Positions 50,901 through 63,111 of a stretch of 64,000 nucleotides of DNA are shown here, one piece after another. The translations under genes were made by a program, and so were the position numbers. Origin of the DNA: Tyto alba. Lineage: Eukaryota > Chordata > Aves > Strigiformes > Tytonidae. Below the pieces are notes generated by a model that saw only the letters and a program-made list of their open reading frames with translations, had not been told where the DNA came from and did no database searches. Each line of letters starts with the position of its first letter. The stretch's first letter is position 1. The stretch is taken from the NCBI RefSeq assembly GCF_018691265.1, contig NW_024881296.1, forward strand, positions 892,779-956,778, in the 5' to 3' direction.

Positions 50901-50923
50901 TATCCCTTCAGATAAAAAGAAAT
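50901..50923 (+). repeat. Right 23-bp direct repeat flanking arm B
   Basis: TATCCCTTCAG followed by ATAAAAAGAAAT, with a single C/A difference from 50694-50716. A partial third echo (TTATCCCATCAAG) follows at 50924, so a short local tandem repeat is an alternative to a target-site duplication. Confidence 0.8.
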
Positions 50924-50934
50924 TTATCCCATCA

Positions 50935-53450
50935 AGCCCTCCTGGATAAAAAGATGAGTGCTTTCCACCCAGCTGGCATTGTACAGTTATGGATGACATT
51001 GCTACACATCCTGAGCCCTTTTCCCAAGGGTGTCACTCCCAAGATCCATACAAGGAGATAGGACATGTGTTAGAGAGTAGCAACAGCAGACAGGAATCGT
51101 GCATGGATGTGCTGGGAGAAAGGGAAGGGGAACCAGGATGGTGCAGCCTTGGGTTGGGAGTGCTCCAGCTGGAAATATACGTTCCTCCATCCACTGAAGC
51201 AGAGCCTCAGCCCAGATCCCCATTGTGCACCCAGGGCTGGTCATCACCAAGGAGGTGATGCCTCAGGTGATGTCTCAAGAGGACTCGCACCAGAAGCACG
51301 CTTTAGCCAAGGGGAGGGAAGAGGAGGAGGTCCCTTTTGGGTGCTGGAGGTCCCCTCTCTCCTTACCTGGACTCATGCCGGGGCAGTGGGAGCTGGCTGC
51401 CACTGCAGGGGTGGTCAGGCACGATTGGAGCACTGCAACACGGAGTTAGCTCTGCGCACATTAAGGACAAGACAAGCCTACTGCTTTAACACTGTGAACT
51501 ACAATTTTGGGGCTTTAATTAGCTGAGCAGGGAAATGCCATTCTATCTTTAAAGCAACCTATGTATGTTTAAAGAGAAAAAATTGAAAAAGGACTTTGAA
51601 ATCAGAGACTCAGAATGAATAAGAGAAAACAGAGCTAAAAACCATTGTATTGCTTAGTGGCACTATATTGAACCAAAAGTATTTTTGGAAAAAATCCATC
51701 CCTATTGACCTCCCTCTAAAAATTGGATCTTGGACGTGTCAGGGCTCACATTCCCGGGAGGCTCCAGTTTGCCAAGGCAATAGGAATTGCAGAGCATGTA
51801 GGTAGGGATGAAGCAACATTTCTCAAAGAAAAACTCAGACACTGCTGTACCACTGCCTCCGTCACCTCCTGAGCTCTTGGCACCTGCACGTCTTGCACCA
51901 GAGCCATGACCTGCAGTGAGGCTGTCCCTCCCATGTCACGAGTGCCACACAAACGCCTTGGGAAAGGCTTTCATCCTTGCTTTGATACCTTTTCAGTCCT
52001 GGGCTTTTTTTTTAGTGTAATAGCTCATTTATTCATATGTTACTCATACATTTATTAGTGACTAAGGAATTGGTTGTGCCATCCGCTGTAATTAAATGTA
52101 TCAAATCAAATCTCGGTTGTTATTACAGATGAGGCAGGCGAGCCTTTTTTTTTTTTTTTTTTTGCATCAAGCATGTAAGAAAATAACTATACACCCAACA
52201 AGATGCACACCTGAAACTGAAAGCTGCACTGCAGAGAGGCTCGGGAGATCAAAGGTTTTTCTACCTTCCTTGAAGCTGTGCTTGAAGCAAACAACTATTT
52301 TTTTTCAAAACCCTGCATTTTATTTAAAGCTCGATGGGAGCTGATGCCTTGCCTGTTTATTTTCAGCTGCCAGTGGTTTGTCTGCAACCAAAATCAGCCT
52401 TTTCTTTACCCCTTTTTTGCAGCACCACTTGAGGGATGGGAGCCATAGGCATCCCCAGGCCAGACTCTCACGGTGCCGCGGGCTTATCCTGCTCAGGACA
52501 GCCCTGAAGTCTTTCTTGCAAAGTCCCATGCTGTGTTTTGGGGAGGTGCTTTGAGCTTTTACTGCTGCAGTGTCTCATTGCTCTCTCCAAGCTGAATTTT
52601 CTCTACTCTCGAGGCTCTGATGGAGGGACCCTGGCACTCGCAGTAACCTTGTACAGTTTGATTTTTAGCACCAAGTCCCATTTTAGGCGGAACCCATTAG
52701 AATCATTATGTGATACCATAGAAATCTCCATCTGCCATGTCACACGATGAGTGACATTTCCTGACAGTACGCTCCATCATGAAGGGACCTATTTTTAAAG
52801 CACTGATTTAAAGTTGTAAAGAGTATCAGGGATTGGCATGTGGGTGAAACCACCTCTACCCCCAAAACCCAAAGGTTCTGACTCTTTTATTCTACCTGTC
52901 TTGTGAGGGTCTACACCACTCACTGTTTTGCAGGCCTTCAAGTTCAGGGAAACATCAGCCTCAGCCTTCAGTTTTGGTTGCAAAGGCTTCTTTTAAGTTA
53001 TGGCTTGCCTGGCATGCACCTGCTGGCATGGTCCTGCTGTCCCCATTACGTTGGAGCACTTCTTGACTGATTTCAGCAAGCCGCTGCAGAGGGGAGGACT
53101 CACCAAGATTGTTATTAAGGCTCTACAGGTTTTCACAGAGACCAGTGGGTGGTTATTAAATTAAAAAATAACCCTACCAACAGTTACGCTGTGGGAAAGG
53201 CTCTAGGTTAACCCACCCCATATGAGGTATCAGAGAATCCACATGAGAGAGCTCTTGAAAACCGGGCTTTTAGGTACACTGTGCAGCTCATTACTGAAAA
53301 GCATCTCAAGCTCAGATTTACACTTCTACTCCTTTTTCTTTCCAAGATTGCTAATAGAAACGATGGAAGATAGAGAGGGTTTGAAATGCACCTTCACCCT
53401 AGTGTGCCATGTTCCTCCAGCATCTCATTCCAGGTCCTTCTATTGTCTCC
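50935..53450. other. Intergenic sequence with possible conserved islands
   Basis: AT-rich, ATTA-containing stretches lie at 51480-51720 and 52010-52130. The second contains TTATTACAGATGAGGCAGG, faintly MIR-like, next to T18 at 52145-52162. The frame at 51107-51526 (139 codons) has no recognisable domain. No gene is supported. Confidence 0.35.
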
Positions 53451-53455
53451 CTACT

Positions 53456-53574
53456 TCTCCTTCCTCTTCTTCTTCTGCTTCTATTATTATTATTATTAGT
53501 AGTAGTAGTAGTAGCAGTAGTAGCAGCAGTAGTATTAGGATTAGTAGTATTAGTAGTACTAGTAGTATTATTAA
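53456..53574 (+). repeat. Compound trinucleotide microsatellite (TTC)n-(TTA)n-(TAG)n
   Basis: A short TTC stretch passes into six ATT units, then TAG/CAG units and interrupted TAGTAT units, all in one 3-bp register. The Ser/Ile-rich and Thr/Asn-rich ORFs that cross it (for example 53222-53803) are artefacts of the repeat. Confidence 0.95.
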
Positions 53575-53579
53575 TTTCC

Positions 53580-56500
53580 ATTTCAGATGTAAACTGAACT
53601 CCAGTCACACTAGAGCTACGGCATGGCCTCCAGGTACCCTTGTGGAGCAGAGTTGTGGCACAGATGCAAGGAGGGGACAAAAAATGGAAAAAGGGAGGGT
53701 TGCCTGGTGTCCCCATCAGCTACAACATGGCAAAGCTTGGGGGCCTCCTCATGCACCAGTAGGACCCATTTTACATGAAGAAGATATAAGAGGAAAGCAG
53801 TAAATGAAAGTTTCCTCCTTATGCAAGGGAGCAAGGTGAGTCACGGAGCACTCAGGGCTTTCATCCAGCCAGCTAGAAATGAGGAGAAGCTGTATGTGCG
53901 GGCCCCAGCCCTGTCTAGACTCCATAGATGTTCACAAAAGGAGGATAACAAGCAAAGGAGGTGAAGGGACAGGCTCCTCTCCCTAAAGTGTCCCAGTAAT
54001 TAAGCAGAGACATTGTTAAGCCCTGGTGCTCTGGCACCTCAAAGCTGCACCAGTGCCTTGCACCAACCTGCCCCGGTGGGAAGCAACACTCTTCCAGCAT
54101 AACCCACGCTGCCTTTCCCTTCAGTCTGCACAGGGCACAGCCAAAAGGCTTTCCTGATGATGCGTTAAAATCAGAAGACACCAAATAACACTGCTTGTAT
54201 GGCCTGGGGTGCTATGAGGGAGCCAACTGCCCAGGTAGGCACCAAGGTCCCACCAATTTCAGTGCAAGTGCTCAGATGTCTACATAAATCTGAGCCCTCT
54301 CGTTTGGAAAAGACAGCAATTTCATGAACCACAGCAAAAAGAAAGAAAACTGATCCATGAGAGGGAGGGAAAAGAAATGAGTCAGGCTTGAGAGTCCTAA
54401 ACGCTTTGGCCATCACATGCAAGTTTGACATTTCCTGAAGGGCTTTCATGGGAGTCCCATCTGCTACTGGGGGGGCGAGGGGGTGTTGGTGGATGGGATG
54501 AAACCTTCTGCCTTTACAATTTTGCCTAAAATTAAGGACAATGTTGAGAGCGGCCTGTTTAATGTGGTAGCAAGACTGGCCAAGACAGAGTCTGGGGCAA
54601 TGGTGCCATGGTGGCCCCCCACAAACCCGTCCCAACCACGGGGGGACATCTTGAAGTAAGGGGAAGGGATAAGGTCATATATCCAGCACATTTAAGAGCT
54701 TTTGTCAATTAAGAAAGTGAGAAAATGGTGCTTTTTAATTTAATTAAAATGTACTTGTTGCTCTCTTAGCAGAATCATGTTGACCTCTGGCATATAAAAA
54801 TCAAATAATCCAGTTTAAAAGAAAAATCAAGTGAATCTTTTGCTGTTTTGTAACACGACAGACATTTCTGCAATTACCTGGCTTCATATAGGTATTTTCA
54901 TGAGCAAGAACACAAAACGTTCAACCTAAAGAGGCAAGCAGCCTTTATCCTAACTCATTACCGATTAGTGAGATTCAGCATGCCCTTAATAAAAACTTGA
55001 GGACAAGCTTAGTGTTTGCCTCCTTACGTAAAGACTCCTATTGATATTTCAAATCATGACGCAACTCAAAAATCAATCACTTTTCCTGGAAAAATCAGCC
55101 AGGTCTGGATGGCAAGGCTGCATATGTATGCTGCTGTAAGACTTCCTTCTTGCTGTAAGACTGTTCCTTGCGTAAAACAGGGAGCCCCTTTGACCCGAGG
55201 GACTTTGCTTCCCACAGAGGAAATCAAGAAGGACCAAAGTTCACTGGGATCAAAATAAGCCATTGCACAAGAACAAATTTTCACACACATGCCTGTGCGT
55301 GAGGAGGGGACAGAGAGCCCTGCTAGCCCGCTGCCGTGATGGCAGATGGGTGTTGGGATGTGAAAGCACAGCTAAAGCTGCCTCCTGAGAAACCAGAGGG
55401 CTCATTTCCTAAAGTGCTTACTCATTTCTAATGACTTCTGCATCAGCTGCGGGTTTAGGAGTGACTCATCTGTGCGGGACTGGAGAAATGCTTAGGAGAA
55501 TGGCAGGGTAGCTAATGAAGCTCAATTTTTGCTGGCTAAATGAATTTGGCACCCAAGTAGCAGCCAGCAGTATTTAACAATTGCATTATACTTGAAGTGA
55601 TAAGACATAGTGATGCAGTGGCATGGAAGGTGACAGAGGAAGAACCCGGGAAATGCTCGTGCTGGTTCCTCTTCACTCTGATGTCTTCTCATTGGGCATG
55701 AAAAGGAGTCACTATAAGCAGCCATGGTTCTTGCCCCAGTGCAGCAGCTGGTCCAGAAAGATATTTTCACCACAACTTCAGATTTACTCTGTTTCAACGT
55801 TGTCTCCAAGCAGAAGAAAGCTATCACAGTACAGCAGTTCTGTGTGAATCATTAGCGTAGCCCCAACCACAATGTAGCTGTGGTGCTTTTGAACTCCAGC
55901 AGCTAGTGGGAGTGGAGGGTGCTCTTGTGGTTGGTTGTTTTTCTAAGATACTGTGGGCTATTTTGGGAAAACTGCCTTGGTTCCTGCTGCCTTCAGCCAG
56001 CTGCAAGGCTTTTCTATGAACATTAGTTTCTGCCACCCTGGTGTTCGGGTTACTGGGGCCGCCACTTTGGTGCTTGGATCAGCATCTCTGCTGGCATCCC
56101 CGTATCAATAGCTGACTGGACGGGTGTCAAAGGGGTGATGTACTGGAGAGAAAAGGTTTGGGGAGGGAGAAACCAGGATGTGCTCTTCTCTCCTTCCCAC
56201 CCTGCTGGGCAACAGAGCCGAAAGCAAAAAGGCACGAGGCTGTGGGAAAGGAAGGGAGTTTGAGGGTACACACTGCATTCGCACTGCCTTCCCATGATGG
56301 CTGGAAGTGGATGAGCAGCTAAACGCCACTGCCTGCTGCACTGGAGGGGAGGAACACCTGCTCGCCCCTGAAAGGAGCTCAGTTACCCAGAACTTTGCGA
56401 AGCAGAAAGAACGTGCAGTGCATCTGCACGTCTGTCTGGCATTGACAAGCAACTAGGGGCAGCAACTTGTGACCAAGTGGCAACAGAGCCCTTAGCAAAA

Positions 56501-57750
56501 TGGGAGGGATAAGGAGAGCAGCCCCGTTTACTGGCACCAGCTGCTACATTTCCCACTTTCTGGGCAGAGTCTTGAGCAGCCGCTGTTGCCGGGACTATAG
56601 GAAAGCATCTTGGTGCCACTTGGCAAGGAGGGAGGGGAGTGGGTTCATCCCTGGGGAGTCCTGGAAAGAGCCTGGCTCTTCTTGTCGACCTTTTTATTTT
56701 ACTTCCTTTAAAGGCTGGGGAGGGGGGGAGGAGGGAAGGAAGACTGGGACAACTTGGTCTGAAAGAAAAAAAAAAAAAAGAAGAGGCAAGTTAAAGATGT
56801 GGAGTGCTTGGCAGAGACCCAAAGCACAAGAGCACAGAGACCGTGAGAAAAATGTCAGTTTACTGTCCAACTGGATGAAAATCAGATGTCGTGTTGGGAC
56901 TTCACAGGACTTGTAAATTAATAAAGGACTGGGCAGGAAAGGAGGGGAGATCCAGCCGGGCTGGAGGAGGCAATCCAGCAGGGCCTTAATTTCGATATGG
57001 TTAACATCCGTGGGTCTTATTCCTGCAGGCAGCAATGAGCCTCCTATCACGACATAAATCTTTCACTGATGGCTAAATCAGATTTGAGAAAGGAGTGGAG
57101 ACTTCAGGGCTCTGATGTTGTAAGAAGCTGAGGAGGATGAAGGAGACACGAGGATGGGGAAGAAAGTCATTACAAGCCTCACTGGAAGCTACCATGGGCA
57201 GAGGCTGGCTGGTAAGGACAGCTACACCAGAGGCACTGAACAGCACCTCTTGCTGTGCCCAGTTCACCCAGTTGCTGCTTAGATGTGTGGCCTGGGGATG
57301 CTGGAGTGTCTGCTGGGGATGGATGACCCTGAAGCCCAAAGTGGCAGGAGGAGGATGGAGGGGGGTCAGAAGAGATGGGACACTGCCTGGGGATGGCTTG
57401 CAGCAGGATGGGCACACAGCTGCCTTCCAGAGCTCGAGTGACTTTTGCTGTATGATGTGCAATCAGACCACAGTACACAAGCTAAGAGTAATGGAAGAAG
57501 TTGTCCGTGCCTGTGCTTTTATTATACGTATGCACACACAATGGTTTTTTCGCTTGGGATACCACTGGATCCAGCTTCGTCCTGTTTGCACCCCCACTGG
57601 TAAAAGGTGAAACCGGTGCAAGAAGCAGCAGGGAAAGCTAAAGAAACCTTTGTAAGCCTTGTCCCAACCATCCGAAATAGAGGAAAGCTTAGAGACTTGT
57701 GCCTGAAGCTCCTCACAATTGCTCTTGGCTGAACACCCGGATGGGACCTG
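53580..57750. other. Intergenic sequence, nothing recognised
   Basis: Frames of 100-157 codons (54171-54635 minus, 56500-56916 plus, 57137-57610 plus) overlap on both strands and show no domains. An AT-rich, ATTA-bearing island at 54690-55000 may be a non-coding element. A13 lies at 56766-56779. Confidence 0.4.
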
Positions 57751-57754
57751 CTCC

Positions 57755-57830
57755 ACACCTGCTCCTGCGTAGCGTCTAGCGCGGCCCAGAGCGACCCGTC
57801 GCTGGACCGCGCGCTTCAAAGGGTGGGCAG
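57755..57830. other. Small isolated CpG cluster
   Basis: About a dozen CpGs fall within 75 bp (GCGTAGCGTCTAGCGCGG, GCGACCCGTCGCTGGACCGC), standing out from CpG-poor surroundings. On the minus strand the 177-codon frame 57463-57996 crosses it and reads on into CEELQAQVSKLSSI, a heptad-like phrase. It could be the 5' part of an old CR1-type LINE lying on the minus strand, since CR1 5' ends are GC-rich and their first ORF is coiled-coil-like. I could not confirm this. Confidence 0.25.
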
Positions 57831-57834
57831 TGGT

Positions 57835-59845
57835 TGGAAACACGGCGGGTTCAGAGCATCCTTTGTCATGCACCGTGCTCTGCCTGCCAGGCAGGGACAA
57901 AAGGCCGGTCCTTGCCATTTCCCAGCAACTGGCTGTGGGCAGCTCATTCCTGCTTGCCCTGGGCTGGTTGTCAGCATGGGCTGGGAACGCAGCCACTGCA
58001 CTGGGATCTGCAGGGCCTCTTTCTGTAAGGAAAGCGAGCCGTGCTCCTCACACAGAAGCACTGCAGGGCTTCCTCATGGCCAGCTATGGACCAGGGCCCT
58101 GCCGTGCAAAGAGCTATAAATACCCATCAGGATGGCTGCTGCCTCCAAATGCTCTGAACCCCACTTTGGCATGAGATGGGGGGGGGGGGTCACACCTCCT
58201 GCGTGCTGGAGAGTTTTCCATGTTGATTGATGCTGTATCATCTTCTGCCACCTCCACCCTGTGCATGTCATGGCCACATGTAACCTCTTTCATTAGGATT
58301 CGAGTGCAGAGTGAGGACTGACATCTCCACCAAGCAGAGGTCCTCCGTCTTTCTGGGAGCAGCACAAAGTGGACAAATACATTTTAGGCCAGAGCTGCCA
58401 ATACAAGCAGTTATGGGAACTGTGACCACAGGCGTGGGCACCCCAAAACACCAGCTTCAAGGATCCCCACGATTAAAGACGTACTGGCTTCAGCAGTGTC
58501 CTTGGTTGCAGAAGCACACAGCCACGACGAGTGCTTTTGCTCCACAGTGCATGTGTGTTGTGTTCTACCCCACGCTCACTGGTGGGAAGAAATCCAAGCA
58601 AGCTGAACGGCAGTGAGCTCGTTGCACGGCACCCAGTACTGTTATTTAGCAGAGTGCTCCTTGTCCATCCTCCTTCCCCAAAATATATCACTGCATCCAG
58701 CTTTTAAAGCCGAATCTCTTGGCTATTGCAAGCAAACAAGCAGCGAGGAAGGATCACATCAAAGAAAGCACAGGGTGGGCTTTGCAGCCTCCGTTGCCTG
58801 TCCTCTGGTTGTGGGGTCCCATAGGGAAATCCCCTAGGGGGGAGCCCCGAGGAGGGCTTATGCTTACGAGGAGGATGTTTAGCTCAGGTTCTCTTCAGGT
58901 CAGAGCTTGCACAGGAACATGCCTCCTTCCAGAGAGGATACTGGATGCTTTGGAGATAGGGAGGAGAAATGGAAAAAGCATAAACACTTAGAAAACGCAA
59001 TTTGGCCTTAATGGGATTTACTTCATGCCTATGTTCTCCCTGAGGTGATAACACCACAAAACAGATTGCAATTCATTAAAGTTAGAACAAGGCTCAAGGG
59101 GGAAAAGCCTACCTTTAAGCAGAGTGGAGGAGCCCATGCAGTTTGCTGCTGGGCCTAGGAGGGGAAGGACATGGAGCAGAGCAAAGCTTTGGGTATGGAG
59201 ACTCAGCTAAGTGGCCGGTGAGCAAAGAAAAAGGACATTTTTCAGACTCTTTCAGTGCCACTGAACTCCAAGGATGGCAAGAGGGGATGTCATGCAGGGG
59301 ACGGAACTGGTGGACCTCTCCAGAGGTCTGCTTGTGGCTGTGCTCAGGTCTGCAGGGCTCAATGAGCTTCCGTGCCCGTTAGAGGTAAATTTCAGAGGAA
59401 ATCTTCACCTCCCCACACACAGAGGTTAGGTTTTGGGAGACCCATTGATTTGCAATCTAGAGAAACAGCCTGGTGAGCAGAGACCTTGAATGCACATGGC
59501 TCCCCTTGGCCTGGTGGGATCTGGGGAGCTTTGCATGCCCAGCAGCAGCCAGCCAATTGCTGAAGATGCTGCAACCACCTTGGCTGGATTTTGGGACCAG
59601 GGCAGCGCAGGACCAGCCCCCTGCAAGCACAGTGCCCTTGGAGGCCATTGCGGGAGGAGGTTTCCCTGTGCCAAGGCAGCATCCACCCTGCAGAAGTCTT
59701 CACGCCACCGTCAGCAAGGTCTAAAGGAGGGGGATGCTGGAGGTGGGTGAGGAGGCACTTGCAGAGATGGGAGCATGCAGAAATGTTCAGAGCAGGCAAG
59801 CGAGCCTGTAGCTGTGGCTGGTGAAATCATTAAGGCAGTGTGGAG
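57835..59845. other. Intergenic sequence, nothing recognised
   Basis: The only low-complexity feature is G10 at 58180-58189. All frames overlap others on both strands and lack domains. Confidence 0.4.
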
Positions 59846-59846
59846 C

Positions 59847-59849
<3 letters not shown>

Positions 59850-59877
<28 letters not shown>
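59850..59877 (+). repeat. A28 homopolymer
   Basis: Uninterrupted A run. No retroposed body is recognisable to its left and no flanking duplication is visible. Confidence 0.9.
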
Positions 59878-59879
<2 letters not shown>

Positions 59880-59881
<2 letters not shown>

Positions 59882-60985
59882 CAAAGAACCCCACAAAACC
59901 TACATCTGGACACCCACATGGCAGCTTTGGGGTCTTGTGGGGCCTTGATCGGTGATGTCTGGGATCGGGGCTCCCTCTAGAGGGTTTTGCACAGACACCA
60001 AATGGCCACGGCATGGCCCTGGGGAGGGGATGGGACCGCAGGGCACAGTCCTTCCTTTCCCTGAGGTCCTGCTTTGGGTAGGGTGGTGTTAAGAGCATTC
60101 CCAAATTGCTCTGATCCAACGTGAGCATCTTCAGCTCTGCCCAGGAGGATGACAGAGGCAGAGATCCAGCGTGTCCCCAGCTCTGCCTCCAGTCTTGGCA
60201 TTTGCCAGCATTTGCCAAAGGCCCTTGGGGCTGCAGGAGGTGGGAGCTGCAGGTCTGTCCTTCACAAAGGCTGTGGCACTGACAGCACTGGTGCTGTGGT
60301 GCTTCTGGTCAGCCAGGGACAGCAGAGCCTTTGAGATGAAGTATCTGGGGGCCAAGTGTCACTTGAGCTTGTAAAAAGGTTGTTGATGTTGATTGCTTAA
60401 GCCAAGCAGGATTTGGGGAGAGAGCTCCGTTGGTGCGGGCAGAACTGAATCCGCTCTTGGAGATCCCGTCGAGGGGTTGGAATGATTTAGGTCCAAGCGC
60501 CACGTTCTGAGGTCAGAGAAGCTCAGCTACGGTCAGGAGTTGTCTCTAAAGGCAGCTGGCCTGCACCTCGGGGGGAGGAAGGCTTCAATGGGCAGCGAGG
60601 CTCAGAGCAGAGCCTAACACCAGGAGACAGATCCCACCGTCAAGCTCCTGGTTTCAGACACCAGGATAAAGTTATCACCAGAGCGATGTCGTGCTGGTGT
60701 GAAGGAGTAGGCTTGGAGGATGACCCAGGCAGCAACCTACAGTGCAGCTTGTCACCGGCCAGTCTGCTCCCAGCTGGGAGTGGAGACAGCAATTTACCGT
60801 TACTGACTTGTCGCCAGACATCTAGGGCCGCTCTTGCATCAAAAGGCGTTTTCACTTTCTAATAAACCTGCTTGACAACCCTCTCAGATATTTTGTCGTA
60901 AAGGGCGATCATAAAGCTTAAGTTTCATGGCCAATAACTTCATTACAGCACAGACTGCCCAAAGTGGTGAGACACTTCAAATATG
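59880..60985. other. Intergenic sequence, nothing recognised
   Basis: Only short overlapping frames without domains are present, and no repeat was recognised. Confidence 0.4.
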
Positions 60986-60990
60986 TCCAT

Positions 60991-61120
60991 TAAAAAAACA
61001 AACAAACAACAACAACAACAACAAAAAAAAAAAAAAAAACAACAAAAAAACACAACAACAAAAAAACCCCAAACCAAACAAAACAAAAAACCCAACTAAA
61101 AAATACAAAAAAAAACCCCA
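60991..61120 (+). repeat. A-rich (AAC)n low-complexity tract
   Basis: About 130 bp are made almost only of A and C, with AAAC, AAC and A17 blocks followed by ACCCC/CCAAAC units. T is nearly absent. The Asn/Lys-rich frame at 60927-61133 is an artefact of it. Confidence 0.95.
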
Positions 61121-61124
61121 AGAG

Positions 61125-63105
61125 ACATGTTAACTCATCCTTGAGGTTTAATTAGAGTGACTATAGGTGGCAGGTAGGCAAGTCAGCTGCATCTCACAGC
61201 CTTTGAGGGGGGATCGCAGCTCTCCAGCTGCTTGGATCAGAGTCGCAGATAGAGAGAGGTCATGCATCGAAAAATTGCTCTGGGAAAGAGTGCTTGGGTG
61301 CTTATAAGGTTTCATAGAACAAAACCACCCCTACAATTCGATGTCCAAACACATGAAGCAGTAGAACACATTAAATTCTCCCCAGGCCCTTTCACAAAGG
61401 ACTGTGCTCAGCTAAGGTGGAGCCGGAGGTGACGGTGCCTGTCTGAAAGCTGAGCAAAACTTTGAGGTGCTCACCTGCAGATGGGTCCCAGCTGCCCTGT
61501 TCGCTCTGGGAGGGACAGGAGAAAGCTAGGAAAAGAAGAGCCAGGAGAAGTTGCACTCCTTTCTGGTTTCCACCTGCTCTGCTACTGGGACCAGTTTCCC
61601 CCCGTGCAAACACTGGGAGAAGACCAGCGGGACGCAGCTCGCACCAGCCTGCTGTCCCCAAGCGCAGCAGCTCCTCAGGGTTTTCAGCTCATAGTTTTCT
61701 CGCCAACTTTCACTAGATGGTGCTCTACACCCTCCCTTGAAAGCCCCTTCACAGCCAGACTCCCCCGTGCTGCGTTTTCAGCTCTAGCCTTCGGTGGGAG
61801 GAGAAAGGGCTCTTCAGGGGATGTTTTCTGCAGAGATGGAGAACCCCGCGCGGTGGCAGTGGGGTTTGGAGAAGCATTAATCTCTCAAGCTGTGTCGAAA
61901 CGCAGTGGGAAAGGCCTAGAGGAACAGGAGGTCGAGCAGACACAGCAAAGGGCAAGGCCATTTGCCCCCTGCCTAGAAGTTCATGGTTTGCACGGATTTG
62001 CCCTCCACTGAAGAATCACATCCTGGCACAGGGTGTCCAAGCTTGCCCTAACCAGGATTTAGCTGAAGGAGGACACTTTACCCCTCTCCAACCACAACTG
62101 CGGGCGCACGGTTTGTGGGCAGCTACTTCCAACGGTGTGAGAGCAGAGGACCGCGGTGCTTGGGCCTCCCTCCTTTCCCCCTTCAAAACCCAAGCGGCAG
62201 CCCCAGCCAGCCCCCCCCTCCCACGGCCGAAATCATGGGCTGGGGTAGGTTCTCGTACCAAATACAAACGTGACTTCTGCTGCCTCAGCTGGAGAGCGCG
62301 GAGCTGCGGCACTAATTGGGTTCAACGACAGGCTCTGTCCCTCTGAAGCACCAGAAACTCTCCAGCACCCTCCTGGAATCGGCCCAGCGAGCCAATTGGT
62401 GCAGGGGGGGGGAGGATACCACTTTCCAGCTTAGCAAACTAAGCTCTTAAGCAGAGCTTGTCAGCCAACAGATAAACACACTTAGAGTGTGTTTATCACC
62501 CTTCAATAGGAAATATGACACGTGTTTATGTACAGCGTGGAAATGGAGAGGCTTTCTCACTGTGCAACAGAGCTCCCCAGCCGTGGAAATGGGGCTGCTT
62601 TGGGTGGCAAAAAGGTTTAAATGACAAGTTTTCTCACTTGGTTGCCGTTTCCTGTGTTTCTTTTGTCAAGGGGGGGGGGGGGGTTCCTCATCTTGAAAGC
62701 TCCAAATCACAGGTCAGCGTTTTCCCATTTGTTGCCCTTTTTGAAGCCTCTTCAAGCTCCCATGGGAAAGATAGAAAACATTGCCCAATAGCAAGTCTTC
62801 CCTGAAAATCAGTTTTTTCAGGACAAACCCCCAGAGAGGCTGCGTGTAGTCTGTGCCAGGGATACTTTCAGCATACACAGGGTAAGACAACTCCTCTGAC
62901 AAGCTGTCAAGAGCTTTCAAGAGGATCTTTATTGCTCTACACACCCTGGCTGGGAAAGACTGAGCAAGCAGATTGGCTTTGCAAGAGTCAAAAGTCACTC
63001 CTCTGCTCAGACATTGGGTTTTGGGCACTGCTATTCTCCCAACTTCCATTAGAATGATTTCAGTGTAACAAAATAATTGGGCCCAGACTTAAAAGCATCT
63101 CAAAA
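61125..63105. other. Intergenic sequence with a perfect palindrome and a G-run
   Basis: The 176-codon + strand frame at 61481-62011 has no recognisable domain. A G14 run lies at 62671-62684. The palindrome at 62471 is listed separately. Confidence 0.4.
62471..62497. promoter_or_regulatory. Perfect 12-bp inverted repeat with paired forkhead/GATA-like cores
   Basis: GATAAACACACT is followed by TAG and its exact reverse complement AGTGTGTTTATC. Each arm holds a GATAA core overlapping an RYAAAYA-type forkhead core (ATAAACA), so the element offers two head-to-head FOX/GATA half sites. It could also be an RNA hairpin or part of a diverged repeat. Confidence 0.5.
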
Positions 63106-63111
63106 CTGATC

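Noticed and set aside
52110..52165. Faint MIR-like TTATTACAGATGAGGC before a T tract
   Set aside because: Only about 16 bases resemble MIR; too short to call.
53222..53803. 193-codon Ser-rich + strand frame
   Set aside because: Its core is the TTA/TAG trinucleotide microsatellite; the flanking parts show no domain.
61481..62011. 176-codon + strand frame near the right edge
   Set aside because: About one frame of this length is expected by chance in 64 kb; no domain and no supporting signals.
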